DNA of 64,000 nucleotides from NCBI GenBank assembly GCA_028819255.1, contig JAPPMB010000064.1:1-64000 (forward strand), given 5' to 3'. Positions 26,701 through 37,100 of this stretch are shown piece by piece. Position 1 is the stretch's first letter; every line of letters starts with the position of its first letter. The notes below the pieces were generated by a model, which was given only the letters and a program-made list of their open reading frames with translations, was not told the DNA's origin and ran no database searches. The position numbers and the translations under genes were made by a program. Origin of the DNA: Bryobacterales bacterium. Its GTDB lineage: Bacteria; Acidobacteriota; Terriglobia; Bryobacterales; UBA6623.

Positions 26701-27687
26701 ATGAACGAACCCAGCCCCATCGTAGTCGCCGGCAGAGATGTCGGCAAGTCGAAGCTCGACGTCCACCTCCTCGATGGCGGCGTCGATCGTGTGTTCAGGA
26801 ACGACAAGTGCGGCCGCCGCGTCGTGCGCAATTGGCTGCTTCGGCACGGCGTGACCTGCGCCGTCTTTGGGCCTGCCGGGCGCTGCCACCGCAACCTCCA
26901 CCAGTGCCTCGCTGATGTCGGCATCGAAACCGTCCTGGTCAATCCGCTGCGCTCGCGGCGCTTCGCCGAAGCCCTCGGCCGGCTGGCGAAGAACGACCGC
27001 GTGGATGCCGGCATCCTGGCTCGCTTCGGCCTGCTCGACGACCTTGCGGCGACCCCGCCCCGGGCGGAGAACCTCCGGCAGCTCAGCGACTTGCTCGCTC
27101 TCCGCCGCAAGCTCCTCGACCAGCTCGGCGCCCTCCGCAAGCTCCGAGCCGAACTCGATCCGCAGACCACCGAGTGCTCCGCCGCAGCCAGGGAGGCCCA
27201 CCAGGCCGGCATCGCCGCAGACGCTGTCCTCTCGCGCCGCGCCGACAGCATCGGGTCGGTCCCCGGCTGCGGTCGCCTCACGGCAGCCTGCCTGTTCGCC
27301 GACATGCCCGAGCTCGGCACGCCCGGTCGCCGCCACGCGGCCTCGCTGCTGGGCCTGGCCCCCCAACGACCGCGACTCCGGACGGCACGTGGGCGGCCGC
27401 GCCAACTCCCGGCGAGTCCTTTCCATGGCGACCCTATCCGCGATCCGCTGGGAGTCCGGCTCCCAGGCCCGCTTCCGGCGCCTCATCGCCCGCGGCAGGC
27501 CCACAAGGTGGCTAAGGTGGCCGTCATGCGCAGGCCCGCCTGCCTGCTCGATACGCTGCTCCGCGACGACCGCCTCTGGCAGGCCGAACCGCCCTGCCCA
27601 GCCCTGCAGGCCGCCGCCTGTTCCCGGACTCCGGGGCCAGATCCCTGCAGAGGGACCCTTCACAGCCCTATTGTCAGCAGACAAGCC
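26701..27687 (+). pseudogene. IS110-family transposase with two compensating frameshifts
   Basis: A DEDD-type IS110 transposase relic. From ATG 26701 the frame gives the N-terminal RuvC-like domain (VVAGRDVGKSKLDVHLLDGG, VNPLRSRRFAEALGRLAKND, RVDAGILARFG) and the C-terminal Transposase_20 start (SIGSVPGCGRLTAACLFADM, ASLLGLAP). At a run of six C residues near 27361 the family sequence moves to another frame: NDRDSGRHVGGRANSRRVLS and MATLSAIRWESGSQARFRRL. Near 27500, in GGCAGGCCCACAAGG, it returns to the first frame: HKVAKVAVMRRPACLLDTLL. Thus one C is gained and one lost. The serine of the C-terminal site (SVPG region) is present. ATG follows a weak GGAACG upstream. The open frame runs past the element to 27819, antisense to the sulfatase. 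Non-functional as read, unless these are assembly errors. Confidence 0.8.
27626..27686 (+). repeat. IS110 right-end sequence, copy A
   Basis: About 60 bases (beginning GGACTCCGGGGCC and containing GGACCCTTCACAGCCCTATT) that recur in inverted orientation at 62330-62390 with a few substitutions and one gap. It is the 3' non-coding or C-terminal end of the IS110 relic. Confidence 0.7.
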
Positions 27688-27705
27688 CTACTGTCAACAG
27701 ACAAG

Positions 27706-29238
27706 CTAAATCTGCCATTCACGGGCGATCTGGTCGTTCTCATCCGCGGTAATCAGCCAGTCCAGCAGTTGCCCCTTCAAATCCCGGACGATTGCCCCGT
27801 AGGCCGGATCGTCGAATAGGTTCGTCCATTCGCCCGGATCGTCCTCTAGGTCGTACAGCTCTCCACCGTGGCCGACGTAGTAGTTCATCTTCCAGCGGTG
27901 CGTTCGGATCATTTTGGCGTCGGGATGGCGCACTCCGCCAACACCCTTGCCGGGAGTGAAGAAGTACCCCTCGTCCCCGTTGGTTATGACTTCGGGCATG
28001 ATGTTCTCGGAAAACTGGGCCTGCCGGGGCTCGTAGAGGCTCCTCTCGCCGGCCACGAGAGGAGCGAAGCTTCGCCCTTGGACGTGATCCGGGACAGGTA
28101 GCCCACAGAGCTCCAGGACGCTCGGAAGAACGTCGACCGCCTCGACGAGTTCCGAGTACACCCCTGGCCGGATCCGTCCGGGCCAGCTCACCAGCAGTGG
28201 GGTCCGGACGGAGTGCTCGAAGAAGACGTTCTTTCCGAACAGCCCGTGCTCTAGCATCTGGTCGCCGTGGTCCGACGTCACGATGACGATGGTGTTCTCC
28301 GCCTGCCCCGCACGTTCGAGTTCCCGGAGCGTCGCACCCACTTCCTCGTCTAGCCAAGTCATGTCCCCGTAGTAGCTCCGGTACATCCACAACAGGCGTT
28401 GCCGGTCGATGTTGTACCTCGGGGACCCGCGCAGAACCATCTTCTGTACCGGAAGGGGAAGCCGCTGGATGTATTCGAGCCCCACAGCCTTCGGCAGAGG
28501 AATGTCTACATCGTTGTAAAGAGCATCGTATGGCTCTGGGATGGTGTGTGGCGCATGCGGCTTGAAGTACGACGAGAAGAGAAAGAACGGTCGATCGGAC
28601 GACGCCAAAGATTGAAGAACATTCCGCGTCTCCCGGCTGGTCCAGGCCGTGGGCGTGTACTCTTTAGCGACGACTGCCCGAAACGGATTCCCGCCAACCG
28701 GAATGCCGCTAGCCGTCGTCTGGTAGTGAACGTTTGCATTTGGGTCAGCGTCGTTCCTCCAGCGAACATAGTCGGAATAACGATCAGTGCGGCGGATGCC
28801 GTCGTCGAGAAGGACTCTGTCGAAACCGGTCGATCGCGCGTGTTCTGCCGTTGGCGGATGGAAGTGCAGCTTGCCGACCGAGCCGGTGGCGTAGCCGGCG
28901 TCCGTAAGCAGGCGCTGGACCATAGGCTCGGGCTGCTGGTAGGGCGTGTAGTTGACTCGATTCCTGTGGGAGTGCGGATAGCGTCCCGTAAAGAAGCTCA
29001 GGCGCGAGGGAACGCAGACAGGAGCCTGGACGCACGCCTGCGTGAGGTTGGCCGAGCGAGAGGCCAGAGAGTCGAGGTTTGGAGTCCGAATGATCCCGTT
29101 GCCGTTAGCGCCGAGGCAGTCGAATCGCCACTGGTCAAGCATGATGAACAGCAGGTTCGGACGGGCGGCCGAAGGAACTTGAGCGGCAGCACCCGCAGTT
29201 CCGGCCTGCACGAAGGCTCGACGTGTGATGGGCGACAT
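27706..29238 (-). CDS. sulfatase, arylsulfatase-type, Tat-exported
   Basis: A 510-aa type I sulfatase. The N-terminus ITRRAFVQAGTAGAAAQVPS is a twin-arginine signal, so export is expected. Active-site motif C75-V-P-S-R79 with LSFFTGRYPHSHRNR follows the formylglycine consensus. Metal ligands are in LLFIMLDQWRFDCLG and VTSDHGDQMLEHGLFGKNVF. The C-terminal part (GELYDLEDDPGEWTNLFDDP) is the usual substrate-side subdomain. ATG 29238 is 82 bases from the stop of the receptor upstream on the same strand, so sulfatase and receptor probably form one uptake-and-desulfation unit. The IS110 element ends within about 20 bases of this gene's stop but leaves it intact. Confidence 0.92.
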   Translation of the reverse strand: MSPITRRAFVQAGTAGAAAQVPSAARPNLLFIMLDQWRFDCLGANGNGIIRTPNLDSLASRSANLTQACVQAPVCVPSRLSFFTGRYPHSHRNRVNYTPYQQPEPMVQRLLTDAGYATGSVGKLHFHPPTAEHARSTGFDRVLLDDGIRRTDRYSDYVRWRNDADPNANVHYQTTASGIPVGGNPFRAVVAKEYTPTAWTSRETRNVLQSLASSDRPFFLFSSYFKPHAPHTIPEPYDALYNDVDIPLPKAVGLEYIQRLPLPVQKMVLRGSPRYNIDRQRLLWMYRSYYGDMTWLDEEVGATLRELERAGQAENTIVIVTSDHGDQMLEHGLFGKNVFFEHSVRTPLLVSWPGRIRPGVYSELVEAVDVLPSVLELCGLPVPDHVQGRSFAPLVAGERSLYEPRQAQFSENIMPEVITNGDEGYFFTPGKGVGGVRHPDAKMIRTHRWKMNYYVGHGGELYDLEDDPGEWTNLFDDPAYGAIVRDLKGQLLDWLITADENDQIAREWQI

Positions 29239-29320
29239 GACTCGGGACCTCCTCGTTTGGATCGGCGCGACCGTCCAAACGCAACCATCTCCGACCTTGG
29301 GTCCGGATGCGATCGCGAGT

Positions 29321-32300
29321 CTACCAGAGAAGCTTCACACCCAGCTGGATCTGGCGCGGCGCATTCGCCTGGCGCGTGATACGACCGAAATTTCGGTTGT
29401 TGACAGCCGTGTTCGGGCTAGCGAAGACCGGGGTGTTCGTGAAGTTGAAGAACTCGCCCCGCACCTGGAGGGCCAGTTGCTCCGTGAACGAGAAGTTCTT
29501 GAAGACGGAGAAGTCCCAGTTGGTCGTCGCGGGGCGCCGGATGTCCGGTAAGAACCGGCCAGTATTGCCGAACGTGAAGGGCTCCGGCTGCGAGAACACC
29601 GAGGTGTCAAAGTACCTGTCCAGGCGCTCCACCACCGGGCCGGGGAGCTTTCCGCTCCGGCCATTGTTGTTCGGCCGCAAGTATCCGTTGCCGGCCCGCG
29701 CCGTGTTCGACGCAGTGGGTCGCAGAGGGAATCCGGTACTCAGGGTGATGATGCCATTGAGCTGCCAACCTCCCAGCACCGCGTCCGCCACTGGATTCCA
29801 GCCCGCTCCCTTGGCCCGCCCACGGCCGAACGGCAGGTCGTAGACATAGCTCAAGACGAAGCGCTGGGAGATATCGTTGCCCGAGATCGACCGGTCTGCC
29901 TTACGATCGTAAATATTCTGGGTGTTCGTCCCCGTTCCGGCGGCGAAGATGCCAGACCAGGTGTCGATGAGCTTGGCGTTGGTGTAGGCAACCAGAAGGC
30001 TCAGCCCAGCGGAAAAGCGCTTTTGCACCTTCAACTGGAAGGAGTGGTAGATCGAGTCTGCCCCGCTAGCGAACATCTTCCCCAGCCGTGTGTACTGGGG
30101 GTACTCTCTCAGGAGGAATCCCCGAGGCACGGTGTTGCGAGATAGCGCACCGATGTTAATGACCCCGGCGAACGGATTAGGGACTCTCTCCAAGAGGCCT
30201 GAACCCAGGCGCAGCTGCTCCTCCGTCAGTTGGTTGAGGTTGATCCCGCTCTCGCCGGCAAGGTTCAGCTGCGTCGTGCGATTGGCACTGTACGCGGCCT
30301 CGACGGACATGTCGCCTGGCAGCTGGTACTGCAGGTTGAAGTTCCACACGTGCATCATTGGGATCTTGGTGTCCTGCCAGTACCCGTTGACGTTGCCTCC
30401 GACGCCGGTCAGCAGTCCGAGGGAACTGCCAAGGGCCGGAATCAGGCCGTCCGGGAAGGGATCATCGATCGTGTTGTTCGGAAACACCCCGATCATGCCC
30501 AGAAACTCTGTGTCGCTCCGAAAGCCCAGGTTGCCGACCGAACCGCCTGCCCCCATCTGCGACGGAGCGTAGAAGAGCCCGTAGGCGGAGCGCAGAACCA
30601 GGCGGTCGGTAGCTTGGTAGGCGAGCCCGACTCGCGGAGCGAAGTTGTTGTAGTCCGTGTCGAACTGCGCCCGTTGCACGCCGTCCACACCAACAAACAC
30701 CAAGCCGCCCAACAGGTCCGGGAGACCCGCCGGCCCGGCAAGGGGTGACGGCACGTCGGGATTGAACCAGTTCATGCGATTGTGGCGTGCTGTGCGAGCC
30801 GCGTCCACTTCCCACCGCAAGCCGAGGTTCAAAGTGAGTTTCGACGTGGGTTTGTAGTCGTCGTTGATGTAGAGGGCGTAGTAGTGGTTGGACGAGCTGA
30901 CGCCCTTGAAGGCTTTCGTGTAGGTCCCGCCGCCATAGCCGAGAAGCATGCTAGCCAGGCCGTCTCCAGCGACGTTGCTCGCCCGTGTGGGATCGGGCCC
31001 TTGCGTGGGAGCCCTATTGAAACTGTACGTGCCGTTCATCCGCCCGTACTCGCTGTTGTGCACCTGGAGGAAGCGCCACTCGCCGCCAAACTTGACCGAG
31101 TGTCTGCTCAGGATCTTCGTCGCGTGCGCGGAGTACGGGTGCGTCTCGAACGAGTTCCGGCGGAAGTTGGGCCCTCCGTCCCCGAGCCTCCGGTAGCCGA
31201 GCGGCGCGAATCCCGGAAACTCAATCCCGTCCCCCAGGTCTCGAATGTAGTTCGGCATGCCGAGGTTGGTCACGGGGTCGAATCCGAAGCTGTACGGCCG
31301 CCATGGCAAGTGCATGCGGCTGACGCCTGCCCGGAAGTTGAGCAGCAAGGTTGGACTGACGGTCCACGTGTAGTCGAACGCCGCGCCAATCGAGTGCTGC
31401 GGCGCGAAGCGCCCACCATTGGCGATTGCGATGTCGTCCGGAAAGACGATCAGGGGATTGTCGTCGAACTTCCGTCGGGAGACGCGGAAAAAGAAACGCT
31501 GGTCTTGATTGATGACCTGGTCGTACTTGACCTCCCACTTGTTGACGTCGAGTGGGTCCGAACCGGCAGTGATCCAGTTGTTGACGGCGGTATGCTGCGC
31601 CCCCGCTCGATTGGCTTGGGGATAGTACTGGACCACGTTCCGCGAAACGGTGGCGATGCGGCTGGCCGGTATCGTGTTCCCTTGGAATGCATCCCTTTCG
31701 AAACGGCCTCCGGCCGCGTCACGAGTCGTCAAGGGATCGAAGACCCTGATCAGGCTGCCGCTCGAGTTCAGTGTCTCGGAAAAATCTCCTGCTCGCTGCA
31801 GAGCGGTGGGCACTGTAGCAATCTGGGTGGCGGCCCGTCGTTCGCGAAGACCCTCGTAACCAAAGAAGAAGAACGACTTGTCACGGCCGTCCAGCATCTT
31901 CGGGATCATGATGGGCCCTCCAACGGTTGCGCCGAACTGGTTTCGTTTGAAATTGCCAAGCGGCACACCGTTGCGATTGGCGAAGAAGTTGTTCGAGTCA
32001 AGCTTGGAATTCCGCAGAAACTCAAATGCCGAACCGTGGACTTCATTGGTGCCTGACTTGTAGACCATGTTTATAACGCTTCCACCGCTGCGGCCGAATT
32101 CTGCCGAATAGTTGTTCGTCTGGACTTTGAACTCCTGTACCGAATCTACGGACGGAAGCACGGTGAATCCCTGAATTGGATTGACGAGCGGAGGAGAGGA
32201 CGGGACGCCGTCAACGAGAATCTCGTTTGTGCCGGGCCGACCGCCATTGACCAGAATCCGTCCGCCGTTGAACACGTCCGAAATCCGGCCGGACACTCCG

Positions 32301-32776
32301 GGAACCAGCAGCGCCAGTCGGTATGGATTGCGTGAATTCAGAGGAAGATTGATTATCTTCTGGTTGTCGATCACTTGGCCCATTGACGACGTGGTTGACT
32401 CGAGCAACGGGGCTTCCGCGGAAACTTCGACTACTTCCGTGACCGCACCCACCTCAAGAACTATCTGGATTTGCGCCGTCTGTTCGACGGCGAGCTCCAG
32501 ACCGGTTCGCTCGACTCGTTTGAAGCCCTCCGCTTCAACCGTGACTCGGTAAGGGCCTGGCTGAAGCGATGGTGCGACAAAGCGGCCGGCAGCGTTCGAC
32601 TCCGTAACGAACTCGGCATTGGTGGCCGTGTTGATGACCATTACGGCTGCACCAGGGATGACCGCGTCGGTTGGATCGGTCACTGTTCCCTGTAGGGTCG
32701 CGGTGATGGTCTGCGGCACGGCCACCGGTGCACAGACCGTCAGAAGAACCGCAACGGCGGACAGGCTTCTTCGCAT
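29321..32776 (-). CDS. TonB-dependent receptor, Oar-like, with carboxypeptidase-regulatory domain
   Basis: A 1151-aa outer-membrane receptor. After the signal peptide (RRSLSAVAVLLTVCAPVAVP) comes an Ig-like carboxypeptidase-regulatory domain (TATLQGTVTDPTDAVIPGAA, RFVAPSLQPGPYRVTVEAEG), then a plug domain (INLPLNSRNPYRLALLVPGV, NEILVDGVPSSPP, VDSVQEFKVQTNNYSAEFGR) and a barrel ending QIQLGVKLLW. It should import large ligands, using TonB energy. Start ATG 32776 is preceded by GGGGGT at a suitable distance; the 56 residues before it in the open frame lie upstream of the signal peptide. It is followed on the same strand by a sulfatase, hinting at a sulfated glycan or similar ligand. Confidence 0.92.
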   Translation of the reverse strand: MRRSLSAVAVLLTVCAPVAVPQTITATLQGTVTDPTDAVIPGAAVMVINTATNAEFVTESNAAGRFVAPSLQPGPYRVTVEAEGFKRVERTGLELAVEQTAQIQIVLEVGAVTEVVEVSAEAPLLESTTSSMGQVIDNQKIINLPLNSRNPYRLALLVPGVSGRISDVFNGGRILVNGGRPGTNEILVDGVPSSPPLVNPIQGFTVLPSVDSVQEFKVQTNNYSAEFGRSGGSVINMVYKSGTNEVHGSAFEFLRNSKLDSNNFFANRNGVPLGNFKRNQFGATVGGPIMIPKMLDGRDKSFFFFGYEGLRERRAATQIATVPTALQRAGDFSETLNSSGSLIRVFDPLTTRDAAGGRFERDAFQGNTIPASRIATVSRNVVQYYPQANRAGAQHTAVNNWITAGSDPLDVNKWEVKYDQVINQDQRFFFRVSRRKFDDNPLIVFPDDIAIANGGRFAPQHSIGAAFDYTWTVSPTLLLNFRAGVSRMHLPWRPYSFGFDPVTNLGMPNYIRDLGDGIEFPGFAPLGYRRLGDGGPNFRRNSFETHPYSAHATKILSRHSVKFGGEWRFLQVHNSEYGRMNGTYSFNRAPTQGPDPTRASNVAGDGLASMLLGYGGGTYTKAFKGVSSSNHYYALYINDDYKPTSKLTLNLGLRWEVDAARTARHNRMNWFNPDVPSPLAGPAGLPDLLGGLVFVGVDGVQRAQFDTDYNNFAPRVGLAYQATDRLVLRSAYGLFYAPSQMGAGGSVGNLGFRSDTEFLGMIGVFPNNTIDDPFPDGLIPALGSSLGLLTGVGGNVNGYWQDTKIPMMHVWNFNLQYQLPGDMSVEAAYSANRTTQLNLAGESGINLNQLTEEQLRLGSGLLERVPNPFAGVINIGALSRNTVPRGFLLREYPQYTRLGKMFASGADSIYHSFQLKVQKRFSAGLSLLVAYTNAKLIDTWSGIFAAGTGTNTQNIYDRKADRSISGNDISQRFVLSYVYDLPFGRGRAKGAGWNPVADAVLGGWQLNGIITLSTGFPLRPTASNTARAGNGYLRPNNNGRSGKLPGPVVERLDRYFDTSVFSQPEPFTFGNTGRFLPDIRRPATTNWDFSVFKNFSFTEQLALQVRGEFFNFTNTPVFASPNTAVNNRNFGRITRQANAPRQIQLGVKLLW

Positions 32777-33130
32777 AGCAGTACCCCCTTCGAGCGAGAC
32801 CGTCAGGTCGTGTTGTGGACGCTCGCGTAGTATGCTCAGTATATGGTAGGAGACAAGACAAAGCCACCGAGTATTGCTCGATTCCGCTAAGAAGTAGGCG
32901 TTCCGGGAGACAAGCGGTTCCAAATCCAGCAGACGCGTGCGCAATCAATATCCGGGTCGGCGAAACGGAGTGGCCAGCGGGCTAGATCTGCCACCAGCCA
33001 CAACGCCGCGAAGAAAAGTTTTTCTCCCTGCGTGGTCAATCCGAATGAGTGCAGGAGCCCCTTCGCAGAGCGTCTGAGCATCCATGAGTCTAGGCCGCAG
33101 CCCCCGATCCGAACGGATCCGGCCTGCCGT
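32777..33130. other. intergenic, upstream of receptor
   Basis: No gene is supported. On the minus strand TTGTCT (32856-32851) and CATACT (32834-32829), 16 bases apart, are a weak promoter candidate about 50 bases before the receptor's start codon. The left part of a decayed DUF1016 gene begins near 33131. Confidence 0.35.
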
Positions 33131-34105
33131 TCACAATGAGGATTATATTGATTGATTGGAAGCCACATCGTGGAAGTCGAGCAGCACTGAATGGAATGCA
33201 CCGACTATGGTGAGGAGGTCATCAAGCAGCTCTCAGCTGACCTCACTGCGCGATACGGCCGAGGATCTTCGCTTCGAAACGTATGGAGGATGAGGGCTTT
33301 CTACCGCACGTGGCCGTTTCTGCCGACGGTGTCGGCGGAAACTTCGTTGGCCAAGATCGCGTCACGCTTTCCCCTACCGTGGTCCGCCTACATGCGCCTT
33401 CTCTCGGTCAAGAACATGCATGCCCGCGAATTCTACGAGACGGAAGCCCTGCGCGGAGGATGGTCAGTTCGTCAGCTTGACCGACAAGTCAATTCCCAAT
33501 TCTACGAGCGCACCGCTTTGTCCAAGGACAAGGCCGCCATGTTGATCCAAGGGCAGCAGACACTGCCCGACGGCGCCGTGCTTCCCGAGGAGGAAATCAA
33601 GGACCCGTATGTCCTCGAATTCCTAGGTTTCAAGGACGAGTATTCGGAGAGCGATCTCGAAGAAGCGCTGATCCGGCGTTTAGAGACCTTCCTTTTGGAA
33701 CTGGGTGTAGACTTCTGCTTCATGGGCAGGCAACGGCGCCTTCGCATCGGGAATGAGTGGTATCGGATGGATCTCCTGTTCTTCCACCGGAGCCTTCGAT
33801 GCCTGGTCGTCATCGGCTTGAGGATCGGAAGGCTCATCCATGCCGACGCCGGTCAAATGCACCTCGATCTCAATTACGTGCGGAAACACTGGGTCCATGA
33901 AGGTGAAAATCCGCCCGTCGGGCTGATCCTCTATGCTCAGAAGGATGAAGCCGTCGCCCGGTATGCTCTCGAAGGGCTTCCGAACAAGGTGATGGCAGCC
34001 GAGTATCGAACAACCCTGCCGAACGAGGACATCTTGGCAGCGGAAATCGACCGCACGTGGGAGGCACTCCGTGTGCGCAGCTTGTTGACTGCGACAGGAA
34101 AGTAG
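33131..34105 (+). pseudogene. DUF1016 (YhcG-type PD-(D/E)XK) nuclease, decayed
   Basis: An open frame from ATG 33191 (304 aa) reads as a DUF1016 protein: YGEEVIKQLSADLTARYGRG, FYRTWPFLP, LLSVKNMHAREFYETEALRG, VRQLDRQVNSQFYERTALSK, and a nuclease-like C-terminus. Upstream in the same frame the family sequence continues as LIGSHIVEVEQH, but is cut by TGA at 33188-33190 (normally glycine) and TGA at 33149-33151 (normally tryptophan, YWLIG), so about 50 N-terminal residues are lost. In the nuclease motif the family's E-x-K (usually VxIELK) reads VVIGLR, removing catalytic residues, while RMDLLFFHRSLRCLVV is otherwise well kept. It could still express a truncated protein from 33191, but catalysis is unlikely. 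DUF1016 proteins are often linked to mobile DNA and defence. Confidence 0.75.
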
Positions 34106-34190
34106 CGAATCTGTCAGGCGGAATTGGGGAATCTCGGTATTCTTGTAGGTGATCGCGTTTGGAAACGTGCGTGTGCTGACCTCGACCTTG

Positions 34191-37100
34191 ATGAACTGGC
34201 GAACCGGGCTGCACGCGGCGCGTGCTCTCGCGGCTGCTCTCTTCGCAGTCGCCACTTGGATCTCCCAGGTCAGCCCGGCGAGTGCGGCAAAGAGTGCCCC
34301 TGATCCGCTCGAGACGTCGTTTCGGGAGCGGATGAAGCCGTTCTTGCAGAAGAACTGCCTTCTTTGTCACAACGAGGACACGGCCATGTCGGGAGTCCGC
34401 CTCGACGAACTCAGCGGCGCTGTCGAAGAGCGGCGCCTCAAGCTGTGGGAGCTGGTCCACGAACGGATCGGGGACGGGACCATGCCCCCTGAAGGAGCTC
34501 CGCAGCCGGATCCGGCGGAGCGGAAGAGAGCACTCGAGTGGATCTCCGCCGCGCTGGATGCGGCACGCTCCCGCCCGACCCCGAAGAACGGCAACGTCCG
34601 GCGACTCACCGTGTCCCAGTACCGCAACACCCTCCGCAGCCTCCTCCTGCTGGAAGACGAATTGACGGACACACTGCCGCCGGACGCGGTGTCGGAGGAC
34701 GGGTTCGTCAACAATTCCAGCACGCTCGAGTTCTCTCCTCTTCAGATGGAGGCCTACCTCGAAATCGCCTCGGATGCGCTCGACCGGGCGATTGTCGATC
34801 CCGACTCGAGGCCCTCGATCCAGCGCTTTCGCGTGGATCTGGGTCGCGGAGTCAACCCGGACCCTCTTCCCGACAAGCTCATTCTCGGAGCGAACAGCCT
34901 GCTCCTGGAGACTCCGGACTACGTCGTCACCGAGCCCGTCCCCGTCAAGCCGTTCGCCTTCGACCCGCGTCCCATGAGGACCAGGTACCGCTTCATCGAG
35001 GGCTACAAGGGAAACGCCACCGTGCGGGGCTGGAGAGACTTCGACAGCATCTACCACTCAGTCTTCGCAGGCATGCGCGGCAGCCGCGGCTACCCCAAGG
35101 GCAGTCCGTACCAGAGCGTTCCCGAGGGACTGCTGCTGCGGCCGGCCATCCCGTCGGACGAGATCTTCGGGAGCGGCGGGACCTACGGTCCGAAAGCGAA
35201 CTTCAAGATCTCTCTCAGGGAGCTCCCGCACTTCGGGAGATTCCGGGTCACCGTGACGGCCTCCAGGTACGACGACGGGCTGCTGCTCGACCCGGCGGAC
35301 CGTCCGCGGGATCCCGACGCCCGAGGGGCTGTCGTTTCCCACGACCCGGCAAAGCCGACGACCGTGCGGATCGGCAGGAGCGGGATCTATCAGGTCGACC
35401 TCTACGAGGCCGATCTCAAAGAACTGCCGGTTCCGGCTCCTGCGTCCCGCCTGACCGAAGGGCTTTCCGGATCGTGGCCGCTCGACGGCGACGGTCCCGG
35501 TCGACTCGAGGGCGACGCCCGATACGTGAATTCGCCGTTCGGAATGGCCGCGTCCTTCGACGGCGAGGACGACGGTTTGGTCATTCCGCGGGACGAGGCG
35601 CCGGATGTGGGCGCCGGCGACTTCACCGTCGCGGCGTGGGTCCGCCCGAGACAGCTTCGGACAGCCGGCCTCGTCGCCCTCGGAACGTACGGGTGGACTC
35701 ACGGCTGGTACCTCGAGGCTTTCGGCAACAAGGGCGCGATCCGGATCGAGACGACCGGACCGGACAGGGAGTCGAACGGCGGGGTCGCGTCGCCGGAGGG
35801 TGTCCTCCGAAACCGTGCCTGGCAGCACGTGGCCGCCGTGGTCCGTCGATCGGACGGCCAGTCAATGCTCTACGTGAACGGATACCGGGTGGCCAAGGGA
35901 ACAATCGGGCCGGCGGAGCTCGGCAATCCGAGCCTGGACCTGTATCTCGGGCGGATCCCGGAGGGGCCGCAGTTCCGAGGCGAGCTTGACGAGGTGCGCA
36001 TCTTCGGACGGGCGCTCGACGAGTCCGAGCTGCAGACTCTCGTAGAGCCCGGTCGCGAGTTCGCCCTGCCGCCGTCTGAGAAAGCCCAGGAAGTGAACCT
36101 GGTTCTGGGCGGCCGGGAGTTTTCCAAGGCACTGGACCGTCCGGCCTTTCTGGCGGCAAGGCTGGCCGAGGGGCCCTTGCGCATCGAGGCCGCGCTCACC
36201 GGAGTCAAGGATCTCGAGCGGATCGTTCTGACTCCGCTCTCCGATGACGATGCGGTTGCCCGGCGGTTTCTTGCGTTCGAGAGGCGCACGCCCCGTGTCG
36301 GAGTTCATCTCGGCCTGCGTCGTGACTGCGGCAGCACGTTGAATCCGGTCGGCCCCCCGCAAGAGGTGCCAGGCACCGGCCTTGCCAGGTACGTGTTCGA
36401 GGGTGCCATCAGCAACTATCCAAGCCCGGATGTCGAGAAGGACAACGGCAACTATCTGGCAGGCATACGGGAGATCGCAGTCCGCAGCGAGTACACCGAC
36501 GGCAGGGACATGCCCCGGCTGCTGATTCGCTCGGTGGAGTTCGAGGGCCCGCTCCACGAGACCTGGCCGCCCGAGTCCCATCGGAACATCTTCGTGGACT
36601 CCGCCCGCAGGAGCGACTCGCGGGCCTACGCACGGGAAATCCTCCGCTCGTTCGCCGGCCGCGCATTCCGGCGTCCCGCAACCGACTCCGAGGAGACGGC
36701 GCTGATGCGCGTGTTCCAGGATTCGCTGGAGTCCGGGCGCGGTTTCCGCAGGAGCATCTCCGATGCACTGCAGGTAGCACTGACTTCCCCCCAGTTTCTG
36801 TTTCTGGTGGAGAGCAGCGCCACGCCCGAGCCGGAACCGCTGGACGAAACGGAGCTGGCCTCCAAGCTGGCCTACTTTCTGTGGAACGGCCCTCCCGACC
36901 GCACCACGCGAGACCTCGCCGAGCGCGGCCGGCTTCGCGAGAGCCTGGATGCCGAGGTGTCCCGGATGATCGCGGACTCTCGATTCTCCGCCTTCGTTGG
37001 CGAGTTTGCATCCCGGTGGCTCGGTCTCGAAAAGTTCGATGTGCTTGAGCCGGAACGCAAGCGATTCCCGAAGCTCACCCGCGAAACCCGCGCTCACCTG

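Larger units (their letters stand above)
26405..27700 (+). mobile_element. IS110-family insertion sequence, boundaries approximate
   Basis: Extent is estimated from the transposase (from 26701), about 300 bases of 5' non-coding DNA and the 3' end sequence shared with 62330-62390. The right end abuts the stop codon of the convergent sulfatase (27706), suggesting insertion immediately downstream of that gene. The left edge is not defined by a repeat, as expected for IS110 elements, which usually lack terminal inverted repeats. Confidence 0.5.

Noticed and set aside
26701-27819. Treating the full open frame as an intact transposase
   Set aside because: Conserved residues after LLGLAP occur in another frame for about 46 codons, and the frame ends inside the neighbouring sulfatase on the opposite strand.
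33149-33190. The two in-frame TGA codons of the DUF1016 relic as selenocysteine
   Set aside because: They fall at Trp and Gly positions, not Cys, there is no catalytic reason for Sec there, and the active site is also lost; nonsense mutation is simpler.
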